Below are positions 1 through 9,065 of a DNA stretch of 64,000 nt, piece after piece. Positions within the stretch are counted from its first letter, which is position 1. Each line of letters starts with the position of its first letter. The DNA is from Mesonia aquimarina (GTDB lineage: Bacteria > Bacteroidota > Bacteroidia > Flavobacteriales > Flavobacteriaceae): the NCBI RefSeq assembly GCF_003667275.1, contig NZ_RCNV01000005.1, forward strand, positions 62,001 through 126,000, read 5' to 3'. A model generated the notes under the pieces. It was not told the DNA's origin, did no database searches, and saw nothing but the letters and a program-made list of their open reading frames with translations. A program made the translations under genes and the position numbers.

Positions 1-18
1 ATAGGTCAACAATTTTAA
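1..18 (+). CDS. 3' end of an upstream outer-membrane protein gene, probably bamA
   Basis: The first bases read as the codons I-G-Q-Q-F followed by TAA. A terminal phenylalanine is the usual C-terminal signal of beta-barrel proteins handled by the BAM complex, and in Bacteroidota the genes directly upstream of paired ompH/skp genes are normally uppS and bamA. The identification therefore rests on five codons plus gene order, so it is an inference only; any other barrel protein would fit the visible residues equally well. Confidence 0.4.
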   Translation: MGQQF

Positions 19-56
19 TTAAATTGGCACGATATTTTCTACAAATCTATTAAGTG

Positions 57-884
57 ATGAAAAAAAAGGTTTTAATATTAATTATACTAGCAGTTTCAAG
101 CATTCAGCTTCAAGCACAACGAGGCTTAAAAATTGGCTATGTAGATATGGATTATATTTTAGATAACGTTCCTGAATACCAACAAGCCTCACAACAATTA
201 ACAGGTAGAGTTCAAAAATGGAAATCCGAAATTGAAGCCAAGAAAAAAACAGTGGAAGACATGAAGCAAAACTTAGAAAATGAGCGCGCTTTATTAACCA
301 AAGAACTGATTGAAGAAAGAAAAGAAGAAATAGCATACGAAGAAGAACAAATTGTAAAATATCAACAAGAAAAATTTGGTCCGCAAGGAGCTTTAATCAC
401 TCAAAAAAGACAATTAGTTCAACCTGTACAAGATCAAGTTTTTAATGCGATACAAGAAATTGGCACAACTCGTGAATATGATTTTATTTATGAAAATTCT
501 GCTGATGCATTAATGCTTTTTTCTGCAAAGCGTCACGATATAAGCGACCAGGTTTTAGCTATGATTAATCGATCTTCAAGAAAATTAGAACGCGAAGAAA
601 GTCGATCTGAAGAAGGTGAGGTAGAAAATGCAACACCAGAACGCTACAAATCAGTAAAGCAAGCAAAAGAAGATAAGATTGAAGAAGCCACAAGAGAGCG
701 AGAAAAACAGGCCATAATAGATGAACGAGAAGCACAAATGAATGAGAGACAACGCGAACGAGATTCTATTAGAGAAGCCAAAAGAAAAGAATACGAAGAG
801 CGCCGCCAGCGTATGTTAGAAGAACGAGAACGGAGAAGGGATTCTATAGAAAAAGCAAGAGAAGCACCACGTAATAATAACTAA
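57..884 (+). CDS. OmpH/Skp-family periplasmic chaperone with long charged C-terminal extension
   Basis: Predicted periplasmic chaperone of the OmpH/Skp family, which holds unfolded outer-membrane proteins before insertion by BAM. Residues 1-21 form a signal peptide ending LQAQ. The core begins with the family-typical IGYVDMDYILDNVPEY and continues as a long coiled coil to about residue 170. Residues 175-275 are an Arg/Glu-rich extension with repeats of the RERDSI type that E. coli Skp (about 160 residues) does not have; similar tails occur in other flavobacterial OmpH proteins. An in-frame GTG lies one codon upstream at 54, but the ATG at 57 gives the cleaner signal peptide. It is followed after 45 bases by a second ompH gene, and the tandem pair is typical of the phylum. 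Confidence 0.9.
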   Translation: MKKKVLILIILAVSSIQLQAQRGLKIGYVDMDYILDNVPEYQQASQQLTGRVQKWKSEIEAKKKTVEDMKQNLENERALLTKELIEERKEEIAYEEEQIVKYQQEKFGPQGALITQKRQLVQPVQDQVFNAIQEIGTTREYDFIYENSADALMLFSAKRHDISDQVLAMINRSSRKLEREESRSEEGEVENATPERYKSVKQAKEDKIEEATREREKQAIIDEREAQMNERQRERDSIREAKRKEYEERRQRMLEERERRRDSIEKAREAPRNNN

Positions 885-929
885 ACATAAATAATCAAAC
901 AATTAATAACACAAATTAATTCAACACAA

Positions 930-1439
930 ATGAAACAATTCAGAACATTTTTAATAGCCGTATCATTTATTTTTGCAGGACTTGCAACTCAAGCACAAGA
1001 TTCTAAAGTAGCACACATTGCCACTCAAGAATTAATCGAATCTATGCCAGGCTACCAAGCAGCAATGACACAGTTAGAAAAATTACAAAACACGTATAGA
1101 AGTGATATAGATGACCTTTTAAAAGAAGCTCAAAATAAAAACAAAAAATATCAAGCAGAAGCAGCTCAAAAAACAGAAGAGGAAAATGCTGAGCGTGCTA
1201 GAGAATTGCAAACAACACAGCAAAAAATAATGCAGTATCGCCAAACGGCACAAGAAGATCTTCAGAAAAAAGAAACTGAATTATTGCGTCCTGTGTACGA
1301 GAAAGCACGTACAGCGATTCAAAAAGTTGCACGTGATAAAGGATTTAATTATGTATTAGATTCTACTACAGGAACAGGGGTTTTACTAGCAGACGGTTAC
1401 AACCTAATGCCTGACGTTAAAAAAGAATTAGGAATTTAA
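930..1439 (+). CDS. OmpH/Skp-family periplasmic chaperone (second copy)
   Basis: Second Skp-like chaperone, 169 residues, close to the standard family length. Residues 1-23 are a signal peptide ending TQAQ. The mature protein starts with VAHIATQELIESMPGYQAA, the short beta segment and first helix of Skp, then a coiled-coil hairpin rich in Lys/Glu/Gln (about residues 45-125), and a final beta segment (FNYVLDSTTGTGVLLADG) that belongs to the trimerisation body. It shares its layout with the preceding gene and is probably co-transcribed with it; a strong intrinsic terminator follows about 25 bases after the stop. Function is by family; which client proteins each copy serves cannot be seen. Confidence 0.92.
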   Translation: MKQFRTFLIAVSFIFAGLATQAQDSKVAHIATQELIESMPGYQAAMTQLEKLQNTYRSDIDDLLKEAQNKNKKYQAEAAQKTEEENAERARELQTTQQKIMQYRQTAQEDLQKKETELLRPVYEKARTAIQKVARDKGFNYVLDSTTGTGVLLADGYNLMPDVKKELGI

Positions 1440-1463
1440 TAGCCTAAATTTCTTACATATATT

Positions 1464-1498
1464 AAAGCACTTCTTATTTTTACAGAAGTGCTTTTTTT
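1464..1498 (+). terminator. Intrinsic terminator after the ompH pair
   Basis: Perfect 9-bp stem (AGCACTTCT at 1466-1474 with AGAAGTGCT at 1484-1492), 9-base loop, followed by a T run to 1498. It separates the ompH genes from the glutamate racemase gene, whose ATG lies only 20 bases further on. Confidence 0.85.
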
Positions 1499-1518
1499 AT
1501 GGAATAAATTTTAAAGAA

Positions 1519-2310
1519 ATGAATAAAGAAAATCCAATTGGCATATTTGATTCCGGTGTGGGTGGCACATCGATTTTTAAAGAGATACACAAACTTTTAC
1601 CGCAAGAGAATATAATCTATCTAGCTGACAGTAAAAACGCTCCCTATGGCTATAAAACAAAGCAAGAAATAATTGATTTATGTTTTAAAAATACTGATTT
1701 ACTGTTAAAAAAAGGTTGTAAGATAATTGTAGTTGCCTGCAACACCGCAACAACCAACGCTATTCAAGAAATACGTAGCAACTACAATTTTCCGATAATT
1801 GGTATTGAACCTGCCATTAAACCGGCAGCCTTACACAGTCAAAAAAAGGTAATTGGTATTTTAGCTACAAAAGGAACATTATCTAGTGAACTTTTTTTAG
1901 AAACGGCAGATTTATTTACAAAAGGAATAGAAGTAATTGAAGTAATTGGGAGCGGATTAGTTGAAGCAATTGAAGCTGGCAAGCAAAATGAAGAGAGTAC
2001 CAGAAAAAATTTAGAGAGCCTATTAAAGCCAATGCTAGAAAAAGGCATTGACCAACTCGTTTTAGGCTGTAGTCATTACCCATATTTAATACCTCAGCTT
2101 AAAAAAATACTACCAAAAGAGGTATGTATTATAGATTCTGGAGAAGCGGTGGCAAAACAAACCAAAACCGTCTTAAAAAGTTTAAACCTTCTTTCAGAAT
2201 TACCTCCTAAAGCTCCTGTTTTTTTTAGCAATACTTCAACAAAAGTATTAGAACAGTTACTCGAAAATAATTCTAAAAAAAGGTTTACAATAAATTATCT
2301 TGATTTTTAA
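1519..2310 (+). CDS. murI: Glutamate racemase
   Basis: Cytoplasmic, cofactor-independent racemase that converts L-glutamate to D-glutamate for peptidoglycan. The 263-residue length is standard. The FDSGVGG motif near the N-terminus supplies the Asp11-Ser12 pair; the two catalytic cysteines are Cys74 in ACNTATTNA and Cys184 in LGCSHYPYL, the latter next to His186. The start at 1519 places the motif ten residues in, as in homologues. It follows a terminator, so a separate promoter is expected in the short AT-rich gap, but I see no clear TAnnTTTG box there. It converges on the porP gene with 9 bases between the two stops. Confidence 0.97.
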   Translation: MNKENPIGIFDSGVGGTSIFKEIHKLLPQENIIYLADSKNAPYGYKTKQEIIDLCFKNTDLLLKKGCKIIVVACNTATTNAIQEIRSNYNFPIIGIEPAIKPAALHSQKKVIGILATKGTLSSELFLETADLFTKGIEVIEVIGSGLVEAIEAGKQNEESTRKNLESLLKPMLEKGIDQLVLGCSHYPYLIPQLKKILPKEVCIIDSGEAVAKQTKTVLKSLNLLSELPPKAPVFFSNTSTKVLEQLLENNSKKRFTINYLDF

Positions 2311-2319
2311 ATAAAATCA

Positions 2320-3324
2320 TCAATTATTAATCGCTGGACAATCACAGTGGTAACGTTCGTTGCTTTCTCCAAAATTATATCCTAACGTAATTTGGTGAAA
2401 ACCTGTGTTTGTTAATACTACAGAATTTGCTTGATAGGTATATGTGTAAGCAAACATGAAATCATTATAATTAATACCTATAAAAGGTGTAATGTATTGT
2501 AATTTTTGATTGTTTACCGTAGATAAGTCTTCGGTGTATTCTGCCCCATCAAAACTTCTTCTATAAGAAAGACCTCCCCATAGACTACCAAAATCGAAAT
2601 CTCTATATACCTTGAAATTAGCATCTATTGAAGCTTCACTTGTTTCCTCTTTATACTGAAACATTACCGAAGGATCAAAAGACCAATCAGAACCGTATGG
2701 CGCAATCACGTAACCTAAAGAAAATAAATATTGACGCTGATTATCGGTTTCTATATCATCAAAAATATCACGATTTTGAGGAATAATATTTTTTACGGTA
2801 AAGTGAGAGTAGAAATCTAAATAATAATAAGACATTCCAAAATCTACATTAAAATAAGAGTCAGTTTGTTCAATTCCGGCAATAGCTGGATCTGTTGGAT
2901 CAAAACCAGTTTCATCTAATTTTTCTTGCATTACACCAACATTTAACCCAAATGATAACTGATTTAAAGCGATACGGTCTCTTGATAACAACAAATGATA
3001 TGCAAATGTAGCATAAGCTCCCTGTTGAGAGAAGTTACCATTACTATCATTGTACAAAATACCTCCAACTCCAATTTTATCATTCAACTTCCCATTAAGG
3101 CTTAACGTTTGTAGGCTTGGGGCGTCATCTACATCAAACCACTGTTGCCTAGCAGTTAAACGAATTGTACTTCTGTTGGCAGCTCCAGCCATCGATGGGT
3201 GGATTAAATACAAATTATCAGTTAGATAATCTGAATATACAGGAATACCTCGTTCTTGAGAAAAAGCTAATAAGGGTAAAAATGCAATTGCTATAAATAG
3301 TAAATATGCTTTAATAGACTTCAT
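2320..3324 (-). CDS. PorP/SprF-family type IX secretion membrane protein
   Basis: Outer-membrane beta-barrel of the PorP/SprF family, 334 residues. These proteins work with the type IX secretion system, often as dedicated partners of a surface adhesin that attaches through a type B C-terminal domain. Residues 1-22 form a signal peptide ending AFSQ; the mature start PVYSDYLTDNLYLIHPSMAG is a strong family signature (residues N-x-Y-x-x-N/H-P-x-x-A-G), followed by alternating barrel strands such as LGYVIAPYGS and ITLGYNF. The C-terminus carries a CDC motif. No large adhesin gene lies beside it, so it is an orphan member in this window. Upstream (3325-3548) is AT-rich with a possible TAATTTTG box on this strand at 3384-3391. 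Confidence 0.9.
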   Translation of the reverse strand: MKSIKAYLLFIAIAFLPLLAFSQERGIPVYSDYLTDNLYLIHPSMAGAANRSTIRLTARQQWFDVDDAPSLQTLSLNGKLNDKIGVGGILYNDSNGNFSQQGAYATFAYHLLLSRDRIALNQLSFGLNVGVMQEKLDETGFDPTDPAIAGIEQTDSYFNVDFGMSYYYLDFYSHFTVKNIIPQNRDIFDDIETDNQRQYLFSLGYVIAPYGSDWSFDPSVMFQYKEETSEASIDANFKVYRDFDFGSLWGGLSYRRSFDGAEYTEDLSTVNNQKLQYITPFIGINYNDFMFAYTYTYQANSVVLTNTGFHQITLGYNFGESNERYHCDCPAINN

Positions 3325-3523
3325 ATTATAAGGGTTATCTCTTCAAAAAAGTAAAAATAAACTTAATAAAATTAAAACAAAATCAAAATTAAAACGCATC
3401 AATAGTTGATCTTGTTGTTTTCAGCAGCGAAAAATACAATTTTTCTGTTAAGAAAAACAATTTTCTAACTGCTTTTCAAAATAATAAGGCGTAAATATAT
3501 TCATTTCATTGTATTTCTTTTAG

Positions 3524-3531
3524 TAATTTTG
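3524..3531 (+). promoter_or_regulatory. Putative -7 promoter box for nifU
   Basis: TAATTTTG matches the Bacteroidota -7 consensus TAnnTTTG and ends 17 bases before the nifU ATG, implying a leader of about 10-12 bases. A TTG occurs at 3509-3511, closer than the usual -33 spacing, so only the -7 element is well supported. Confidence 0.5.
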
Positions 3532-3548
3532 CGTAAAAATTTTTAGTT

Positions 3549-4457
3549 ATGAAAAGCTATAATATCGAAATAAAACCAACTAACAATAATTCTATCGTTA
3601 AATTTGAAGCCAACCGCTTCTTGGTAGAGCACCAAACATTTGAATTTAAGAACATTGATGAAGCTTCAAATTCTCCGTTGGCGCAACAATTATTTCACCT
3701 TCCTTTTGTTAAAACGGTATTTATCGCACAAAATTTTGTGGCCATCGAAAAATTTAACATAATCGAGTGGAATGAGGTAGAAAAAGAGGTGGCTTCTCAA
3801 ATTGAAGAATACTTAAATAATGGAGGAGTAATTGTAAAATCTTCAGAAGATTTAAAGAAAAATATTCCTATTACGGTTTATGCAGAAAGCACGCCAAACC
3901 CGAAAGTAATGAAGTTTGTAGCTAATAAAAAATTAGTACTCAGTATTCAAGAATTTAAAAGTATTGATGAAACTGCAGACGCTCCCCTAGCACAGTCTTT
4001 ATTTCATTTCCCTTTTGTAAAAGAGGTTTTTATTGATGAAAATTACATCTCCATTAGCAAATATGATATTGCAGAATGGGAAGATATTACCTTAGAGTTA
4101 AGAGAATTTATCCGAAACTATTTGCAAGAAGGTAAAACAATTTTAAAAGAAAATGTTCAAAAAACAGACACCACAAACTCTATTGAGAAAGAAGAAATAG
4201 CGATTGAAAATCTAGATGACACCTCTCAACAAATTGTTTCCATATTAGAGGAGTACGTAAAACCTGCTGTTGCAAGTGATGGAGGAAATATTAAATTTGA
4301 ATCTTATAATGCTGATGAAAAACGTGTAAAAGTGATTTTACAAGGAGCTTGTAGTGGTTGTCCTTCTTCTACATTTACCTTAAAAAATGGTATCGAAAAT
4401 ATGCTGAAAGAAATGTTACACGGTAAAGTGGAAAGCGTAGAAGCTATCAACGGATAG
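3549..4457 (+). CDS. NifU-family iron-sulfur carrier with duplicated Nfu N-domain
   Basis: Cytoplasmic Fe-S cluster carrier of the Nfu type, 302 residues. The C-terminal NifU domain (about 225-302) has the cluster-binding CSGC motif, Cys268 and Cys271, within VILQGACSGCPSS. Upstream are two copies of the Nfu N-terminal domain, about residues 5-95 and 108-198; both contain the same core (SPLAQQLFHLPFVKTVFI and APLAQSLFHFPFVKEVFI). The second copy keeps the AESTPNPKVMKF start that the first has lost (KPTNNNSIVKF). Duplicated N-domains are seen in other Bacteroidota. The gene stands alone between porP and the phosphate transporter and ends at a bidirectional terminator. Confidence 0.93.
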   Translation: MKSYNIEIKPTNNNSIVKFEANRFLVEHQTFEFKNIDEASNSPLAQQLFHLPFVKTVFIAQNFVAIEKFNIIEWNEVEKEVASQIEEYLNNGGVIVKSSEDLKKNIPITVYAESTPNPKVMKFVANKKLVLSIQEFKSIDETADAPLAQSLFHFPFVKEVFIDENYISISKYDIAEWEDITLELREFIRNYLQEGKTILKENVQKTDTTNSIEKEEIAIENLDDTSQQIVSILEEYVKPAVASDGGNIKFESYNADEKRVKVILQGACSGCPSSTFTLKNGIENMLKEMLHGKVESVEAING

Positions 4458-4471
4458 TAAGTTTTTATACC

Positions 4472-4514
4472 AAAAAAAAAGCGGAAATTCTTAAATCGAA
4501 TTTCCGCTTTTTTT
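4472..4514. terminator. Bidirectional intrinsic terminator between nifU and the PiT transporter
   Basis: A 10-bp stem (GCGGAAATTC at 4481-4490 with GAATTTCCGC at 4498-4507) is flanked by nine A on one side and seven T on the other, so it can end transcription of both converging genes. Confidence 0.9.
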
Positions 4515-4532
4515 GCATCAATTTTTTATGCT

Positions 4533-6785
4533 TTAAAATTCTCTTTTTGCATCTTCATAATAATCTTGAAATAATACTAACAAACTCATACTAGAGGTTA
4601 TTAAATCTTTAGTTTCAAGCAATAATCCAAAATAAAGCTTCGTATTTTTTGGACTCGTTTCTGAAGTTCTAATACGATCTATCTGCTTTTGAATTAATCC
4701 AGATACTTTATCTAACAATACTTTTTTATCTTCAATTAATTTATTGATATTCCCAAAAGCTTGTGTATCAAAAGTTTCAATAATCTCATCAAATAAGACT
4801 TCCATTTCACGATCTATACTTTTTAAGTCTCTAATCTGATTAAACTTTAAGTTTTTATGATTATTATTCACGTGTCTGTGACTAGATCTCGCAATCTGAC
4901 TAATGGACTGAACCATATCTTGCAAATGATCTAAAAATAAGATATAGAACTTACTTGCCTCAACAGAATTATCTTCTAAGGATTTAATAAAGTAGAAAAC
5001 ATTGTCTTTTAACTCATCTACCTCATCTTCTAATTTATTGAGTTTTTTAACGTCTTTTCTCAGCTTACTTAAATCGTGATAACCTAAATGATCAACCACT
5101 TTGCTGTAACGCTTGTTAATTCCGTTAATTACACTGGAAATATTTTGAGAGGTTTCAATAGTAATTTCATTAATGGTTATAATATCACTCCTATTAAAAC
5201 GTTTTTTACTTTTTTCTGCCTTCATTTTTTTAGAATGAACAATAGCACTTCTCACAAGTAAGAAGACCGCCAAAGCGACTAAAGCTATAATTGCCGTCAT
5301 CTCTCCATACCAAATTGCAGCAGCAAATAAAGCGGCAGCCGTAAAGGCAACTAAAGCGGTAACAAACCAACCTCCTACTACATTTACAACGCCGGCAACA
5401 CGATATACAGCACTTTCTCTATCCCAAGCTCTATCGGCCAGAGATGTACCCATTGCTACCATAAAAGTAACATACGTAGTAGAAAGTGGTAATTTTAAGT
5501 TAGTACCAATTGAAATTAAAATACTAGCTACTACTAAGTTTACAGAAGCACGAACTTTATCAAAAGCTGGAGCGTCTATTCTTCTATCAAGCAGCATTTC
5601 ATCGGTACGCTCAAATTTTGTTTCAATTTTATTTTTAACTCTACTTGGCAAAACTGAAGAAATTACATTTCCGGTTAACATAGAGTACCGCACAATTACG
5701 CGCGATAAATTATTGGGTTTAAATTTTTCAGCTCCATCTCCTTGTCTTGCTAAATTTACTCCGGTATCTACTACAGAGCGCGCCTTACTTGAGATCCACA
5801 GAGTTACCACCATCACCAAACCGGCAATAATCAATAAAAACTCAGGTGTTTCTACTTCTCCTGAAAGTTGAGACATCAGCAATTCATTTGCTCCCAATCC
5901 TGACTCTGTCCACAACATAAAAGATTGCCACGCAGCAATAGGCACCCCAATAAAGTTAACCAAATCATTTCCTGCAAAGGCTAAAGCCAAAGCAAATGTA
6001 CCTACTATAATAATTGTTTTTAAAATATCTGTTTTAAAAACAGACATAATAAATTGGCAAATTCCTGTCCAAATTAAAAAGCTAATTCCTGTAATCAATA
6101 AGGTATGCTCTTTTACATAGGTTATGGTATCAGTCGAAACAAAAGAAATCCCTTTTAGTCCTTTTATGAATATGAAATACGTAATTGCCGTCATCGATAA
6201 CCCTCCAAAAATAGCTCCGGCATGTTTAATCTTTTTCTCATACTGAAATGAAAAAACCAACCTAGACAAATACTGCACGATAGCACCAATTGTAAAGGCG
6301 ATGACCACAGAAAGTAATATTCCTACAATAATCTGTGTAGCTTTAGAAGTGTTGATGTATTCTAAAATAGTAGCATAATCATCTGAGGCGTTATAAGTTT
6401 TTATTGCCGCAATACTTACCGCTGCTCCTAACAATTCAAAAACAATAGAAACTGTGGTTGATGTTGGTAAACCTAGAGAATTGAAGAAATCTAGCAGCAA
6501 AACGTCTGTAATCATGACCGCCATAAAAATGATCATGATCTCATCAAAATAATACTGGCCGGGAACAAAAATACCCTTACGGGCAACTTCCATAATTCCA
6601 CTAGAAAAAATTGCACCAATGGCTACACCTAAACTGGCAACAATAAGTATAGTTCGCATTGATATAGCTTTAGAACCAATAGCAGAATTTAAAAAATTTA
6701 CTGCATCGTTACTAACCCCTACAACCAAATCGGTAATGGCTAAGGCAAATAAAATTACCAACATTACCAAGTACATATTTTCCAT
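4533..6785 (-). CDS. PiT-family inorganic phosphate transporter with PhoU-like C-terminal domain
   Basis: Integral inner-membrane phosphate permease of the PiT family, 750 residues, much longer than E. coli PitA (about 500). The two inverted halves of the family are visible: GVSNDAVNFLNSAIGSKA close to residue 23 and FAGNDLVNFIGVPIAAW in the second half, each the NDxxN phosphate-site motif. After about 12 hydrophobic segments, residues from about 545 to the end are soluble and helical with KLEDEVDELKDNVFYFIKSLED, resembling a PhoU-type regulatory domain. The fusion of transporter and PhoU-like domain is common in Bacteroidota. No phosphate-regulon gene lies nearby. Confidence 0.92.
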   Translation of the reverse strand: MENMYLVMLVILFALAITDLVVGVSNDAVNFLNSAIGSKAISMRTILIVASLGVAIGAIFSSGIMEVARKGIFVPGQYYFDEIMIIFMAVMITDVLLLDFFNSLGLPTSTTVSIVFELLGAAVSIAAIKTYNASDDYATILEYINTSKATQIIVGILLSVVIAFTIGAIVQYLSRLVFSFQYEKKIKHAGAIFGGLSMTAITYFIFIKGLKGISFVSTDTITYVKEHTLLITGISFLIWTGICQFIMSVFKTDILKTIIIVGTFALALAFAGNDLVNFIGVPIAAWQSFMLWTESGLGANELLMSQLSGEVETPEFLLIIAGLVMVVTLWISSKARSVVDTGVNLARQGDGAEKFKPNNLSRVIVRYSMLTGNVISSVLPSRVKNKIETKFERTDEMLLDRRIDAPAFDKVRASVNLVVASILISIGTNLKLPLSTTYVTFMVAMGTSLADRAWDRESAVYRVAGVVNVVGGWFVTALVAFTAAALFAAAIWYGEMTAIIALVALAVFLLVRSAIVHSKKMKAEKSKKRFNRSDIITINEITIETSQNISSVINGINKRYSKVVDHLGYHDLSKLRKDVKKLNKLEDEVDELKDNVFYFIKSLEDNSVEASKFYILFLDHLQDMVQSISQIARSSHRHVNNNHKNLKFNQIRDLKSIDREMEVLFDEIIETFDTQAFGNINKLIEDKKVLLDKVSGLIQKQIDRIRTSETSPKNTKLYFGLLLETKDLITSSMSLLVLFQDYYEDAKREF

Positions 6786-6959
6786 AAAAAGTCTTTATCT
6801 ATAAATCTGCAAAAATGAATTTTTAATCGATAATGTTTCTATTTCTATTGTTACCAAAACATTAAACTTTTACACTTCGGCAAAAATAAATGCATTAATT
6901 GAAAAAATTGTTTATAAAGATACTTTTTTTACCTTACTCTCCTAAACATTGCTACTTAA

Positions 6960-8996
6960 ATGAAAAATTTACAAAATAATTTAGCCGAAGAATCCAGTCC
7001 ATACTTGCTTCAGCACGCCAAAAACCCTGTTCATTGGCAAGCTTGGGATAAAAAATTCTTCAATCAAAAAAAACTTCTGTTAATTAGTATAGGTTATTCT
7101 GCTTGCCATTGGTGTCATGTCATGGAAAATGAGTGTTTCGAAGATCAGGAAGTTGCGAAAATTATGAATGAAAATTTTATCAACATAAAAATTGATCGAG
7201 AAGAACGACCCGATTTAGATCATATTTATATGCAGGCACTGCAAGCTATGACTGGTCACGGTGGCTGGCCACTAAACGTAGTTTGCCTTCCCGACGGCAG
7301 ACCGGTTTGGGGAGCAACGTATTTACCCAAAAAACAATGGACAGGTACCTTACATCAATTAAGTGATTTATATAAAAAATCCCCCGATAAAATGGTAGAA
7401 TATGCTGAAAAGCTAGAAAAAGGGCTTCAGCAAATCAATCTAATCGAGCCAATTGAAGAAAAACAACCGGTAAAAATTGATTTTATAAATAAACTTTTAC
7501 CTTCTTGGAAATCTAAATTTGACTACACCTACGGAGGAATGAAAGGCGCTCCGAAATTTTTAATGCCCAATAATTATCAATTTTTATTACGCTATGCAGT
7601 GCAAACAAATAAGCCCGAGCTGATTGACTTTGTTTCGTTTAGTCTAAATAAAATAATTTATGGCGGAATTTACGATGCGATTGGAGGTGGCTTTTCCCGC
7701 TATGCCGTAGATGAAAAATGGCATATTCCGCATTTTGAAAAGATGCTTTATGATAATGCACAAATGTTGAGTCTATTAGCAGAAGCTTATGCAGTAAGCA
7801 AAAAACCGCTGTTTAAAAAAACGTTAGAAGAAACTTTTTCCTTTATTGACCGAGAGTTTTCTGCACCAAATGGAGGGTTTTATGCAGCCTTAGATGCCGA
7901 TAGTTTAACAGAAAATAATCAACACAAAGAGGGTGCTTTTTACACGTGGACAAAAAACGAGCTCCAACAAATTTTAGGAACTGATTTTTTGCTTTTCGCA
8001 GAATATTATAATGTAAATGAAAAGGGCTATTGGGAAGAAAACCAATATGTATTGAGAAGAATTTCTTCTGTAAAAAAAATAGCCGAAAAATTTAAGTTGA
8101 GCGAAAAAACCATTGCAGAAAAAGTTGAGAAAGCTAAAGAGCAGTTATTTCAAATTAGAGAAAAACGAGCAAAACCTGCATTAGACACAAAAATTCTAAC
8201 CGCTTGGAACGCCCTTATGCTAAGTGCATATTGCGATGCCTATTCAATTTTTCAGAACGAAGACTATTTAGAAAAGGCGAAACAAAATATGAGCTTTCTT
8301 TTAAATAATCGTGTACAAAAAAACGGAGCGCTTATTAGAAGCTTTAAACAAAATAATATTGAAATTAAAGCTTGCCTAGACGATTATGCGTTTTTTATTG
8401 AAGCACTCATTAAATTATACGAAATCACTTTTGAAGAACAACACCTTTTAAAAGCAAAGCAAATAACCGATTATTGTTTAGATAATTTTTTAAACGAAGA
8501 AGCTAATGCATTTTATTACACCTCTCATAAAACTTCAGAATTATTTATAAAAACCATAGAAATAGAAGACAATGTAATTCCGTCGTCAAATTCTGCAATG
8601 GCAAAAAACCTTTTTAAACTTTCTAAATTTTTTCGGAATCCAAATTACAAGAAGATCGCTTTAAATTTATATCAGCATGTGGAACCAAGAATTGCTAATT
8701 ACCCAAGTGGTTACAGCAACTGGTTGCAAGTTCAACTCGATTTTTCCACTCCGTTTTACGAGTTAATTTTCAGAGGAGATAATGCGAAAGAAAATATAGA
8801 AAAAGTCAGCAAGTATTATTTACCAAATATTATTAAAGCCTATAAAAAAACTGCTGAAAATACAACAATACCGATCCTTCAAGAAAAGCAAGAAGTTTCT
8901 AAAAACGAAATGCATTTATGCGAAGACGCGCGATGTTTTTTGCCTTCAAAAAATTATAAACAAATCATTTCTCATATTTTAAACCAAAGTAGTTAA
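6960..8996 (+). CDS. DUF255 / spermatogenesis-associated-protein-20-like thioredoxin-fold protein
   Basis: Two-part protein of 678 residues. The N-terminal thioredoxin-like domain (DUF255) carries CHWCHVM with Cys49 and Cys52 in the redox position, preceded by the family hallmark SSPYLLQHAKNPVHW. The C-terminal part, about 190-660, has the pattern of an (alpha/alpha)6 glycosidase-like barrel, including GGIYDAIGGGFSRYAVDEKWHIPHFEKMLYDNAQ and the LDADS segment. Bacterial relatives include B. subtilis YyaL; the biochemical role is not established. No signal peptide is seen, so it is probably cytoplasmic. Length is close to that of the family. It is followed by mscS 69 bases away, perhaps transcribed separately. 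Confidence 0.9.
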   Translation: MKNLQNNLAEESSPYLLQHAKNPVHWQAWDKKFFNQKKLLLISIGYSACHWCHVMENECFEDQEVAKIMNENFINIKIDREERPDLDHIYMQALQAMTGHGGWPLNVVCLPDGRPVWGATYLPKKQWTGTLHQLSDLYKKSPDKMVEYAEKLEKGLQQINLIEPIEEKQPVKIDFINKLLPSWKSKFDYTYGGMKGAPKFLMPNNYQFLLRYAVQTNKPELIDFVSFSLNKIIYGGIYDAIGGGFSRYAVDEKWHIPHFEKMLYDNAQMLSLLAEAYAVSKKPLFKKTLEETFSFIDREFSAPNGGFYAALDADSLTENNQHKEGAFYTWTKNELQQILGTDFLLFAEYYNVNEKGYWEENQYVLRRISSVKKIAEKFKLSEKTIAEKVEKAKEQLFQIREKRAKPALDTKILTAWNALMLSAYCDAYSIFQNEDYLEKAKQNMSFLLNNRVQKNGALIRSFKQNNIEIKACLDDYAFFIEALIKLYEITFEEQHLLKAKQITDYCLDNFLNEEANAFYYTSHKTSELFIKTIEIEDNVIPSSNSAMAKNLFKLSKFFRNPNYKKIALNLYQHVEPRIANYPSGYSNWLQVQLDFSTPFYELIFRGDNAKENIEKVSKYYLPNIIKAYKKTAENTTIPILQEKQEVSKNEMHLCEDARCFLPSKNYKQIISHILNQSS

Positions 8997-9065
8997 CAAA
9001 TTTTAACAAGACTAATAGTTCAAAATTCAACTAAATTTTTTTTATTTATTTAAAATAAATCAACC

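Noticed and set aside
6619-6804. Plus-strand 61-residue frame at the start of the phosphate transporter
   Set aside because: Antisense shadow of the transporter N-terminus; no separate signal.
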